Below, piece after piece: positions 45,982 through 57,006 of a stretch of 64,000 bases of DNA. The notes under the pieces are model-generated. The model did not search any database. It worked only from the letters and a program-made list of their open reading frames with translations, and was not told the origin of the DNA. The translations under genes were made by a program, and so were the position numbers. The DNA comes from Larix kaempferi (Eukaryota > Streptophyta > Pinopsida > Pinales > Pinaceae). Each line of letters starts with the position of its first letter. The first letter of the stretch is position 1. The stretch spans positions 1,313,501 through 1,377,500 of the forward strand of contig BSBM01000609.1 in assembly GCA_027924585.1 (NCBI GenBank), in the 5' to 3' direction.

Positions 45982-46349
45982 TTGCTTGTCGTTCAAAATT
46001 TTTGGATGAAATTGCTAGTACTAGGGTTAATTAATTTCATATCTTCTATTTAATATTATATAGAACTTTATAATATGTTTATTCCTAAGCACAAAGTTTA
46101 TAGTTATGGTGAAAAAAGCATAGTAGCTTTAATAGTCTTTAGTCTATAAGATTATGTTGCTGCTACAACCTGATCCCCATAATTTTCTGAAAATTATAGG
46201 GCCCCTCCTTTTATTTTTAACGAGTTTTGTGTTCTCTTGAAAGCTTGGTTTTTGACACTTTAAGTTGTTCTTTTTCTTCAAGAAAAGTTTTTTTGGATAA
46301 GGAAAAACTTCACGTTTTTCTCTAAAACTGGTCACAACTTTTTAGTCTA

Positions 46350-46865
46350 TTTTTTGCCGACCAGTGGCTTTTGTTGATAGAGTGGTTTCAGCCTTTAAGG
46401 TTAACCTCGTTGACACGTCGCAGTACCCTGGCTTACCTTTCGCCGACCGTCGCGCCATTATTTGGCCTCATTTTTGCCGATCGGTCGTAACCTTATGGCT
46501 TAATGTTTGCCGACCGTTGTGCAGTGTTCTGGCTCTTTTTTCGCCGATCAGGGGCTTGTTTTTGGGCCCTATCTCTCTTTTCGGTCACGGTGTTTAACAC
46601 TATTTTCGCCGACCGTTGCATCGTTCCTGGTTTTTTCTTTGCCGAACATTGCGCCATTACTTGGTTTACTTCTCTCCTATCGATCGCTCACTCTTGAGCC
46701 TAGTCCAACCGACTGTTTCACAGCATTTAGCACCAATCCCGCTGACCATTGCGTAGTTTTGTTCATCTTTTCACCGATCCTCATCACGACATTCTTGTCA
46801 CGGTTCTAAAGCTCAAACTCATCAACCGTTGCACAGTGGCTAAATTTATATCGCCGACCTCCCGT
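46350..46865. repeat. GC-rich degenerate minisatellite, ~33-bp unit
   Basis: The core TTTTCGCCGACCGTTGCGC recurs in degenerate form about a dozen times (for example 46438, 46473, 46505, 46538, 46602, 46637), with spacing near 33 bp or multiples. Base composition is clearly richer in GC than the flanks. It creates long overlapping frames that I do not accept as genes. 45982-46349 holds nothing recognised. Confidence 0.7.
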
Positions 46866-48162
46866 TTCGTGCAGAACATCAGAGTCATTTGTTTGGGAAG
46901 ATGTGAGTGCGAGCAGGTGGAAACTTTAAGTGAGCCCGTGCACATTCATTTTTTTATCCATCGAGCCCCATGCACATTAAGTGCCCAGCTACTAACCTGT
47001 GTGTCTTAAATGCTCAGACGTATATATATGTAATGGGGTTTTTTGGTTATTTTCCCACCATTTTCAAATAGAGGAGCATCGTCGAACGCCATAGGAAAAG
47101 CAACAGGTTGTCGCCAATCAGAGCACACGCAGAATCGTGCAGTAAACCTCTCTAGTACTGATAGGCAGGTTCTCGAATCCGTTTTGTTTGCTTGGTCTGC
47201 TTGACTGTCGGGTTCATTGTTTGTTTGTTTTAAGTTGTTTATGGAAGTGTTAGAAGGTAAAGCATTTTAAGGACAGAGCCTCCTCATATTTAAGCGATGT
47301 CGAAGGATAGTCACGCCCCCAGTAGGTTTTACCCACGGATTATTCTTCCGAGCCCAAAATCCCTATTGACGTAAACCTCATGGCTAATGTGGGCCTGTCA
47401 CAGTCTTTCTCTTTGATTTTCATCAAAGTCTGGAACCTGGCACCCTTTCGAGAATCTTTCATCCTAAGCTTTTGTCTCAGACCAGGTTCAATCTGCAGGC
47501 TTGCTGTCGCTAAGCCTAGCCAAAGCCTCGAAGCCCTGACGACCATACTGATTGTTTGTTCCAGTTGAGTCTTTTTTTTTAGCCAAGCAGAAGTTGCTTT
47601 GTCTTCAAGTACCAGAAGAGTCTTATAATAGACGGGTTTCACACAGTGGCTTTGCTTTGCTTCTTTTCACACACACACATTTGCTTCTATCAGCTTCTAT
47701 CAACATAAGTTTCAGTTAAATTTTAGCTGCTCATGGTTGTTTTGTTTTCGTAAAAAAGGCTTCATCCGTCACTATTAATGGTTACGCAAAAGATAGACTT
47801 GCACAGATGTTAAAATGCATGTTTTACTTTAAAGATTGTCTTCTTCCATGGCATAAGTACTTCACATTTTGAAATTCTAAAATAATTCCAATAGCACTTG
47901 CTTGCTCATTGATCATAGTGATAAGATATTTTCAAATGAACATCTGCAGAACTTACTCTCTATGTAAATCACACTCATTAGACTACTGTATAGATAAATC
48001 ATATGTAAAAATTTTCCCTCACAGTTTCTTCCTGGTTTCAACCTTAATGGGCAGTTTGGAAAGGAAGTTGACACTCACATTGAGTTTTGTTCTATTTATT
48101 TGCATCATAAATATTGCACTGCGATTCCTTATTTGTTCATCCAATGTCGTCACAGGTGTGAT
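46866..48162. other. No recognised gene
   Basis: A TATATATATGTAATGG segment near 47020 and a CA microsatellite near 47669 are visible. The region lies before the ORF at 48163 and may be its leader. Confidence 0.4.
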
Positions 48163-49610
48163 ATGAACAGACGATCTTCCAGGAAGAAAGCTAAGCTAGT
48201 CGAGTCAGATCCAGACGTTGAGATCCTTTTGGTCACTTCACTTAAAACAATGTTCAGAGACACGAAAGCTGTCATAGGAGCTGCCCCTGAGTATCAATGG
48301 GGAGAATTATACAGAGTTGTAGAAGACTAAAACTTCCCTAAAGCCTCCTTGGAAGAGCTAATGGTTTATAAGAACATCAAAAATTCTGGTCTCCACAAAG
48401 CGGCCAATCGCCCGGAGATGTTCCCATGCTTGGAGGTTATTGGTTGGATGCCACCCCAAGTGAATGTTGACACGAGGATCATAACAGATATCACTGGGAT
48501 GGGTCTTGCATCTTTTGGACCAGATCATATCTCTACAGCATACAGGTTGCCCTTCCCTAAACTCTTCCTAAATGATGAGTGGATATTAGGACTCAAAATG
48601 GATACTTTAGACTATGCCAAGAATATGACAATCGCCGAAAGACAGATTAGGTCAAGGGACAGTGGAGAATACGAGAGTCAACACTTGAGGACTCCATACA
48701 GGCTCATCAACCTCATGTTGAGCCGAGTTTTTGGTGTGGCAAATGGAAACGTGTATAAGCTTGGCTGGGTACCATTGATGTTCCACATGGCCACACATGG
48801 TATGGTATTCAACTGGGAAGACATAATCTAAGATAGAATGTCCTCGCATATAGTTGCAGCGCAAGGGGGATTGACACAAAAGAAAGTCGATTTCTTCATG
48901 TCCTCCTACCTGGTGGACTGTTTATTCATCAAACACCCTTTCCCCGATTTGGGATGCATATGGAACCGCAAAGAGTCTCCCCTCCATGTGGCCTATCAAA
49001 TGACGTGGGAACACAAGTATGCATGCCACTACACTCAGATTTGTGAAAATTTCATCATGCCCCTATATCAACTACTCTTCAAGGAAGAACCAAATTTCCT
49101 ATCAAAGAATGCTATGCCGATCATAGAAGCATTCGAATATTACTACTTCTCTTCGAAGGGAACATACATCAGAATGTGTGGAGGGAGTCGACCCATGTCC
49201 CTATTACCCCAGTATGCCATGGATTACATAGTGCATAAAGACGTCGTAAGGAAACTCTTTATTGATGGAGTTAGTAAGGTGCTCCATGACAAGAAGAAGG
49301 ATGCATACCCGCAAATGCATTTTACCATTGGAGCATACCATCTCCCCAAGGCAAGAGACGACTCTAGTACTGGTACTTGGTGGCTCCACCACCCTAGATA
49401 ATCCTCTTCAGCATATGACAAGCTGGTTTAACCACCACCCTAATGCAAGAAGATATTGCCCCACCGAGTCATCAGCGGCTCAGAGGAAGTTCAACACTGG
49501 TATGGCCATCCCCATACTGAGAGCGAGGACTCGCTCGAAGAAAAAGGTGCATAAAATACTCTTGTATCCTAAGTTCTTTTTCTTCCCCATCTTACGCTCT
49601 GTAAGCTGAT
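48163..49610 (+). pseudogene. Unrecognised ~470-codon ORF (possible retroelement extra ORF)
   Basis: Starts MNRRSSRKKAKLVESDPD just after an acceptor-like CACAG. One frame continues to 49401 with only two stops (TAA at 48328-48330 and 48829-48831). A +1 shift then continues as DNPLQHMTSWFNHHPNARRY to about 49610. The N-terminus is basic. Conserved-looking segments include SFGPDHISTAYRLPFPKLF, RTPYRLINLMLSRVFG and HMATHGMVFNWEDII. No signal peptide or membrane segment. I cannot name a family. The length and low number of lesions show recent coding; the context suggests an extra ORF of a Gypsy element. Confidence 0.55.
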
Positions 49611-49759
49611 GTTTCATGTTCACTAGAAACCTTGAACACTAGTCAAAGATGACATTGCGTAGACATTCTACACCTATCTGCATATAGTTCTATGAGGCTA
49701 AGTGTTGCGTTGCACTTCCCCAAATCCGGTTGATTGTACTCAAGATTACCTTTAGTGGG

Positions 49760-50290
49760 AAGCTTGCAATCTACCCAATTGGAACTTGGATTCCGCTTTT
49801 CTCGGTGCTAGCTACGCAATAGTTGTTGATATAATCATGAATGGACAATGCACCCACTCCTCTAAATGTGCCTTTGAGGTTCACCACCTCACCTCGTCGA
49901 GATAGACCAGTTATGAAGTATATGTCCTCAATAGTGATTTCCAACATCTCTCCCTGAAGGTTAAACATGCCATGATCGGCATCCCAGTATCCCACTAGCA
50001 TTTGGAGCAAATGTGTTTTCGCTCACATGTTTGTAGTTCGAAAAAAATTTAAGAGCCCGCACCTTTGTAATGCATTTAAAGTAAGTGGATCTCCCATGGA
50101 ATCCATGTCCATGGCCTCATGCTCCCTCTCTCTCCATGTGAGAACCATCCTGCATCAACCATGCCCATTCCATACATTAGTTTTTGGTTTTTTTCATTTG
50201 ATTTACAGTACCCGCGAGTCTAGCTATGGTAAATATGTGCACTTTCCACGTGACCGTGAATTGAACATAAGCAAAGTCGCAGGTACGAAT
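49760..50290 (-). pseudogene. Plant mobile domain (PMD/MAIN-like) fragment
   Basis: The minus-strand frame (79 codons, 50010-49771) reads LVGYWDADHGMFNL, GEMLEITIEDIYFITGLSRRGE. It matches the start of the plant mobile domain (..W....hTFhl..GEmTiTLeDv..l.GLpi.G), found in MAIN/MAIL1 proteins and in transposable elements. A frameshift upstream adds KFFSNYKHVSENTFA. Only the N-terminal part survives. It is antisense to the ORF at 48163 and to the LTR at 52855. Confidence 0.6.
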
Positions 50291-51150
50291 ACCTAGGTTT
50301 TAGACTTTCTTAAAAACCCAAAACAACATTAAAAACTTAAAAGAATGGATTGAATTGATAGATAAAGAAGAGGTAGCTTACCTGCAAGTGCCGGAAATCG
50401 ATATCATGTCCCGGATTGATCGTTATCGACAGTTGAAGTAAGGTTTTTTTTTCTCATTTGCTCCAATGAAAATGGTTTTGTGAGTTATGTTTTCAATTTT
50501 ACACTATTTATATAAATTATTTCAAATTTTTTACCCACTTCATATAGTTTCAAATTCCTTTTTTAGTTTTATTTAATCCTAATGACCCTTTTTAAGTTCT
50601 TTTTTATTAGGTAAAGCTTTAAAAGGCGCATTCTCACTATCAATGGCAAAAGGTGACTAATATAAAGGTTTGTTTTCTTTTTGGCATGTCAGTTTAGTTC
50701 AACACATTAGATCTTTTCTGTCATCTTATGTCATTTTGAAACCTCCTTTGTTCATATTTCATTATCATTTTCTACTAATCCGTTGATGTTGATACTATCT
50801 ACAGTCTGTCTGTCATTGGACATAATAAGGAACTTATACATTGTACATTATTTTTACCTAATATTAAGTTCCATGTTTCGATGGAGTCTTTTTCATGCTC
50901 TTGGTAGACTCTTGAAAATTAACAATATTGTCGAGCATACTTGTCTTGTTCAAACTTATTAAAGGTCTTGAACAGATATCCACTTAGGTATAAGTTTACC
51001 CCTTTTCCAGACCTTTGTGGATTACTTACGAAAAAGGTATACTCTAGTCGTACTTGGCTAGAAGATTCCTCTCTCGTACACTTTTACACTTTTGGGGCGA
51101 GGAGGCTAACTTTACGAAAAAGTACAGTTTGGAGTCTTATTAAGGATTTG
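50291..51150. other. No recognised gene
   Basis: AT-rich; a diverged relative of the following 97-bp unit may begin near 50890 (GACTCTTGAAAATTAACA). Confidence 0.4.
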
Positions 51151-51443
51151 CAGACTCTCGAAATATGAAAATACTAGTGAGAATATACCACCTCGGGCTC
51201 GATGTGAAATCCACAATAGGGTGTATAGAGTTCTTGTTTAATTTTTTCAGACTCTTTAAATATGAAAACACCGGCTAGCATGTACCAAATCGAGCTCGAT
51301 ATTAAAATCAATGAGTAGGTGTATGGAGTTAGTGTTTAAGCTTTTCAGACTCCTTAAATATGAAAACATCAGCGAGCACAAACAGATCTGGGCTCGATAT
51401 TAAAATCCACGGATCTGTAAAACTATTGAGTATTAATCTATCT
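51151..51443. repeat. Three-unit 97-bp tandem repeat
   Basis: CAGACTC begins units at 51151, 51248 and 51346. Each contains AAATATGAAAACA, GAGCTCGATATTAAAATC-like and GGTGTATGGAGTT-like blocks. Degenerate single blocks (CTCGTTAAAA) continue to about 51670. Such arrays are common before the 3' LTR of Tat/Ogre elements. Confidence 0.85.
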
Positions 51444-52854
51444 CTTCTTCAAACTCGTTAAAACATGAAGAAATCCTTGAGTTTCCCTCCCATGGACTCG
51501 TTAAATTACACATGGTTGGAATTATACCAAGCACTCTTCTCTCCCCTCTTCGAGCTTGTTTCAAAAAATGAATAAGGACTATTTAGTTTGCTTTCTTGGA
51601 CTCATTAAAATCAGCAAGAAGGATATTATCGAGCTTTATTTTCAATCTTTTCATGCTCGTTAAAATTAAGAAAAGAAATTTAAAACAAAGAGAGAGAGAG
51701 AAAAGGGAAGGGAAGAATGTTAGTTATCTTTCAATATGATGGCAGCAAGTCAACTATGTCCTTGAACAAAGCACCTTTTTGAGTCTATCAAACAAGTTGG
51801 GTTCTATTTTTGGCCTTAGGATAAACCTGATCTCAGATTTTAACTCCTCTGATTGGTTACTCTTCCAATCATATGGAGAATCTGTTAATGTCTCCTACGT
51901 TTTAGATTTATATCATGGTCCCTTTGTCTTCAAATCTTCCTAAGTCACTCTTGTGTCATGCTAGCTATTCAAGGATACAACCCGCGTCGGCCATTCTGCA
52001 GTTTCCTTGACCTCATGTGTCGACCATTCCTTGGTATCAGTATGTTTCATCATGTACTCAGTCCTACTCTAGATCAAATCAACCTTTTGATTGTATCTCG
52101 TGTTGGATGATGGAGGATTCCTTAAGGCGTCCCTTCCAACATACTTCTTCCCATCTACTTTCAACTCATCTTTCTCTGGGAATGAAGTTTAGAGTTTTCG
52201 GTAGTACCTTGGGGATTGCAGTCATCAGTGGCAATTTCCCTCGCTATTGAGTAGTGGGAATACATCAATGTATCCTACTCGATGGATTCTTTAGGTGTTC
52301 GACTTCAAGACCCCTTATTCACACTTGTTAGAATGTACTAGGTACCTTGGGCCCCATTTTCATTATTGGTGGGTGCAATCGTGTTTGTTAACGGTCCACA
52401 TCAATGGCCGGTAATCAAACGGTTCGACTTCGACTCATTTATTCACATGGTTAGGATTTGTACCATGAGACGGTTTGGATGAATACCTTGGGACTATAAT
52501 AGCATCATCATATTTTTTATTTCCAAAGTTGCGCAAGACCGAGCCATACCCATCTTTTGCTCTTGATGAGACATAGATCCAGTTTGTTGTTATGGCTATG
52601 ATCTCCTATTTCGACATGGATCCACACTTGTATTTCAGTGGACATGCTATATATATCTTTCCGTTATGTATTGGAGATCATGTTCTATCATTCTGAACAT
52701 CTCCTGATATCAAGATTGTAATTTCTTGTTGATCTTCCTTCTGTTGCAGGTACTGTTTGTGATCTTATCATGTGTTCTCTTTGCTCCTCCTCTCCCTGGA
52801 TTGTAATGAATTTCGGCCATCATTTCCCTCTGACCTCATACATTAGGGGGCATC
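51444..52854. other. Non-coding stretch before a Gypsy LTR
   Basis: No gene recognised. It includes a GA microsatellite near 51690 and a purine tract (TTAGGGGG) a few bases before the LTR. Confidence 0.5.
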
Positions 52855-53778
52855 TATTACTGGTCAAATTATCACTTCTCTATCCGTGACCACATTTCCC
52901 TTTCGGTCACACAAAAGGACACTATGGATGGAAGAGCTCACTTGACCTTAGATGACTTGAATCTAAGCCTTGCAGTGCTTTCCTCAAAACATATTTTTTC
53001 TTCCTATTTTTTAGCATAACCGCAACTCTTATACTTTCCTACATGCGGGTTAGTCACGGGTGTTTATACTGACAACCCACGGGTACCATTTGAAAGTTGC
53101 ACCCGCTAGCTGCAAGACAAGATATCTGCGAGTCACTCGCTGGTTGTCCTATGCTATAGTCGCGAGTATCTAGAGAAATATCAAAAAAATATATAAAAAA
53201 CATGAAATTGGATTAATTAAGGTAGTTATTCAAACTACCTTAACTTCCCAAGCCAACTGCCTTTCGAACCTGCCCTCCTAGCCTTTCCATAAATACAAGG
53301 GGAGAGGCATCTGAAAGGAGAGCCAACTTTGGTAATGAAATGCTGGAGGAATAATTACTCAAGAGAGAGGAGAAGGAGTCCAAGATATGGTTACGATTGT
53401 GCCATGCTTTAAGGACAGGTATAATTTGATGTACTTGCTTCATTCAGTAATAAAGATAAAAAAAATTCTTCCTTTTCCAAATATGATTTGTTCATATATG
53501 TTGCAGATCTGATTACAATTTGATGTTTTATTATCATATAAATATAAATATTTTATTTGTAGTCAAACTGGTTTGAGGAAGTTTTGTAGTTGTTTTGAAG
53601 GTTGTTTCATTGGAGAACGAGATCAGGAGAATCTTGGATCAACCTTCAAAATAAGGTACACATTCTCCTAACCTTAATGCCTTTGCTTAATGGTTGTACT
53701 TGCATAATTATATATGTCTATCTTTTACCCTGGTATGTTGGTAGTCTCTCCCCTACTATAAGAACACTTTTCCTAACA
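52855..53778 (+). repeat. Gypsy LTR (G3), related to the G4 LTR
   Basis: 924 bp. Start TATTACTGGTCAAAT (mutated TG) and end CCTAACA. It shares many blocks with the G4 LTR: ACAAAAGGACACTATGGATG, the promoter-like CCATAAATACAAGGGGA, the GGTATAATTTG region and the ACTATA...CTAACA end. Copia C5A interior starts directly after it, so the element was inserted in C5A. Confidence 0.8.
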
Positions 53779-54588
53779 ATAGGAGAGATTATTGATTCCT
53801 GACTCATGTTCTCAATGTCTTCTATTTCGAATTCTGAGCAAGATATGTCAGTTACTACTCTAGAGGTTGAAGAAAGTTTCGAATTTTCTACTTCACATGA
53901 GCTTCTGAAGTGAAATATTGTGATCTACTAGATGTTTTGGAGGCTAGATCAATATTTGGAGATGATTCATATGATGTCCTTGGTTCCATGCCTCCTTCCT
54001 ATTCCATAATGATAAAATTCACACTTCGTCAAGCTGCAAATGAAGTTGGAGACATTCTTCATTCGCTTGGACACTTGCTCCTCTCACTTGGAGCTGAATT
54101 TAAGTCCAAGCCTACACAATCATGTCATGGTTCATTTGGTTCTAATATCACCTATGTTGTTTCAAAGGAGATATCAAGGAACCATCTACACATTCTTGGA
54201 GTTGATCATACCTCAGCTGATTCTAATTTCAAGTTCCAGGATGATATTCATATTTTTGGATTTGTTCTCACCATGTTTTTTCTAAAGATCAAGTTGAGAG
54301 AGCCTCCAGATTCGCTTGCATCCACTGAAGGATAATTCAAGCACATTTTTTTGGAGCATGATCCACTTCTTCCCAAGAGGAATACGCCTCCAGACACTAA
54401 TTCAAGCATCACACCTACTTGAAGTTTGGAGCAGGAAATTTTTGGTGTGTTTCATGTCCATCTTGAGGGGGGGTTGTCCCTCTTTCCTCACTTAAATGGA
54501 CTAATAAATTTGTAAAGGGTGACCTTTTTCCTTAGTTATCAGTGCCCTATTTTTTATCTTTCATCACATAGTCTGGATCAAGGGGGGG
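53779..54588 (+). other. 3' interior of Copia C5A
   Basis: Homologous to 55940-56064 plus 63275-63980 (C5B). It ends with a polypurine tract AAGGGGGGG (54580-54588) against the shared LTR. Its upstream part is cut by the Gypsy LTR at 53778. Confidence 0.85.
53910..54422 (+). pseudogene. Conserved 170-codon frame of unknown function (C5A copy)
   Basis: The translation includes KYCDLLDVLEA, LGSMPPSYSIM, QAANEVGDILHSLGHLLLSL, ITYVVSKEISRNHLHILGV, HIFGFVLTMFFLKIK, REPPDSLASTEG and EHDPLLPKR, ending SSITPT. One stop (54333-54335). The C5B copy at 63286-63798 has exactly the same length and frame (513 bp), with its only stop elsewhere. No known domain recognised; it is not RT, integrase or RNase H. 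It lies in the position where pol or the 3' UTR would be. Confidence 0.6.
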
Positions 54589-55321
54589 TGTTGGAATATC
54601 CTAACCATCTCATATTGGTTTTGCATGCATGCATTCCATGTAGCACTCCATGCATCCATGCATTGCCAGTTGAGTCTCCTAGCACCTAGTCCTTAATTTA
54701 TCCCCCCTAGAGATTAAATTTGGTAATCATTAGCCCTCTTATCCACTTAGAGTGCCTTGGTTACATCAGTGATGTCCAAAGGCTCCCTCACGCATGATTT
54801 TAGGATTCAATACAGTCAGTTCCATGATTTAGGGTGCCTTATCCCCTTGATTACTCAATTAACTGACTGTTACACCTAGTTTCACTACTACAGAGTGTAG
54901 GAGTGCCTATTTTGACCACCACAAGTCATTATTGCACCTCCTTGGAGTCTCATCCACTAATATCTAGCCCTAATGACTCAGGTATGTGCCATTCCACCCC
55001 AATTGACTAGTCATTAATCATCGATGGCCACTATACCTTATTGGGAGATGGTTTCAATGCAAACTAAGCCTTCCACATGTGTGGATTCCAACTGCCTCTT
55101 TAGGCTAACGAATTTCTCCTTTGGAGATGTATTATTTATATACACTTTTTACTGAATAATAGAGGTAATGGAAGTTTTTCCAATTGTTCTTCATTCTCTT
55201 ATGTTGTAACACAAATTCTTCTTCTCTATTTTTCCAGCTCAATTCTTTTTATCTCTGTTAGAATTAGTGTGAATTTTATCTTTGTCTCTAGATCTCTGTG
55301 ATAATTTCACAAAATCTCACA
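54589..55321 (+). repeat. Shared LTR of C5A (3') and C5B (5')
   Basis: 733 bp, TGTTGGAATATCC...ATCTCACA, with a polypurine tract before it and a primer-binding site after it. Confidence 0.9.
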
Positions 55322-55331
55322 TGGTATCAGA
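55322..55331 (+). other. C5B primer-binding site
   Basis: TGGTATCAGA follows the LTR directly, matching the first ten bases of the initiator tRNA-Met complement. Confidence 0.9.
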
Positions 55332-55403
55332 TATTTTTTTAGCGAAGTAATATTTTGGAGAGTTTTCAGATCATTTTTGTGTAGGTATTCTACAACAGCT
55401 TCC

Positions 55404-56064
55404 ATGAATCTGAAAGCAGCTCCTCCTCTCTCTCCAATCAAATATGATGAGTGGAAACCAAATATGATAGCATATCTGAAGAGACAAGGGATTTTTGAGA
55501 TGTGCATTGGTGTTATGATATATTTTTCTTCCTATGAATAGAAGAATGATTGGAAAAATGAATGTGACAGAGCCTATGGAGAAATGTGTCTTTCTATGTC
55601 TCCTAGTATGTGCTACCTCATGGAAACTGTTGAATATCCAAGTGATCTATGGACCCAATTGGACAAAGAATTTGGAAAGTAGAATGAAGATATTGGTGCA
55701 AAATATTTGGGGAACAATCCCAGTGACACCTCCTCAAGTGGTCTCTCTAATTATGTTTCGGCCTCAAGTATATCTCATGACAAAGTTGTTCAAGATGAAG
55801 AAGAAGCTGCAGATTCAACACAAAAAGTTCATGTTGAAGACATTCCTTCCTCTGTTGCTCTATAAGTTGAAGATAGTTTCGAATTTTCCCCTTTCCATGT
55901 AGCTGGTGCAAATGAAAGTGATACAATTAATGAAGCTAATCCTTTTGGAGAGACTATCCATTCCTCACTCATGTTCTCAATATATTCTATTTCAAATTCT
56001 AGGCAAGATATGTGAGTTACTAATCTAGAGGTTGAATAAAGTTTCAAATTTTCTAATTCCCATG
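55404..56064 (+). pseudogene. C5B Copia gag, 5' part
   Basis: Starts MNLKAAPPLSPIKYDEWKPN and continues MIAYLKRQGIFEMCIG, ECDRAYGEMCLSM and ETVEYPSDLWTQLDKEFG, a UBN2/DUF4219-type Copia gag N-terminus. An acidic, Ser-rich tail follows (SSGLSNYVSASSISH, VQDEEEAADSTQK). Stops at about 55540 and after 55860. No zinc knuckle. It is interrupted by G4 after CCATG. Confidence 0.75.
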
Positions 56065-56984
56065 TGTTATAGGTCAAATCTGCACTTCTTCGTCTGTGAT
56101 CACATTGCCCTATCAATCACAGAAAAGGACACTATGGATGGAAGAGTTGGATTGACTTTGGATGAGTTACTGCTAAGATCACACATCTTTAGCTAAAAAA
56201 CATATTTTTTCTACAGTTTTCACTATGTGTGCGTTGTTATTGCCATTGACATCTAGCACTCAAAACGTTGGGTCTATTGAAGACAACCCGCGCACTTATC
56301 CCAAAAGATGTTTACGCTAGTTGTTAAGAACATTAGTTGCATACTATGCGCTTCTTTACTAGAATGATACCTGCACACATATTAAGATGAATGGAAAAAA
56401 TATATTAAGATTACGAATTGGGATTAGTTGAGGTTGGTTTTGTAACTCCCCCAACCTCCCAATTCAACTGCCTCATGAATCTAACTTCCAGCCATGCCCC
56501 ATAAATACAAGGGGAAGCCATGAGGGAGAGGCCAATGAAGAAGAAGCTGTTGTTACGCTGAAGGATTTTCTAAGTCATTGTGAGGAGCAGGATCCCAGAA
56601 CTCGGTTGCAAAAGTGTTTGGACAGATCAGGTATAATTGTATTTGGATACATTTCTTTGGCAATAAAAGATCGAGATACACTTCCTGTCCCAATGGAATG
56701 TCTTTTCTATTGAATATCTTATTGTAATTAGTGTTATATTGCTTTCAATTTTGTTATATATTTACAGTCAAGATACACTGAGGAAGGTTGAATTATTTTG
56801 CAGGTACATTACTGTGGAGATTGGGCGAAAGCTAGGACCAACCGTCGTTAACAAGGTACTGATTTCATAATCCTAATCTCATTTCATTCATAGTAGTCAG
56901 TGCAAGGTATAATGTATCTATCTGCCACCCCATGTAAGTTGATAGTGTCATTTTCCCCACTATAGGGTATATTCCTGCACAACA
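56065..56984 (+). repeat. G4 left LTR (forward)
   Basis: 920 bp, TGTTATAGG...CTGCACAACA. Contains a promoter-like CCATAAATACAAGGGGA (56499-56515). Confidence 0.92.
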
Positions 56985-56988
56985 AAAC

Positions 56989-57006
56989 TGGCGACTCCAC
57001 TGGGGA
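56989..57006 (+). other. G4 primer-binding site
   Basis: TGGCGACTCCACTGGGGA, four bases after the LTR. It is close to the TGGCGACTCTGCTGGGGA type reported for Ogre/Tat elements (tRNA-Arg); the tRNA assignment is from memory. Confidence 0.8.

Larger units (their letters stand above)
48163..53778 (+). mobile_element. Probable remains of a Tat/Ogre-like Gypsy element (G3)
   Basis: The order is: unknown sense ORF, antisense plant-mobile-domain fragment, tandem repeats, G-rich tract (TTAGGGGG at 52844-52851) and LTR. This is the 3' layout known for plant Tat-lineage Gypsy elements with extra ORFs. gag-pol is absent, and no 5' LTR was found, so the left limit is arbitrary. The LTR is related to that of G4 at 56065. 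This grouping is an inference. Confidence 0.45.

Noticed and set aside
46364-47009. Several overlapping plus-strand frames
   Set aside because: They arise from the GC-rich minisatellite, where stop codons are rare by composition.
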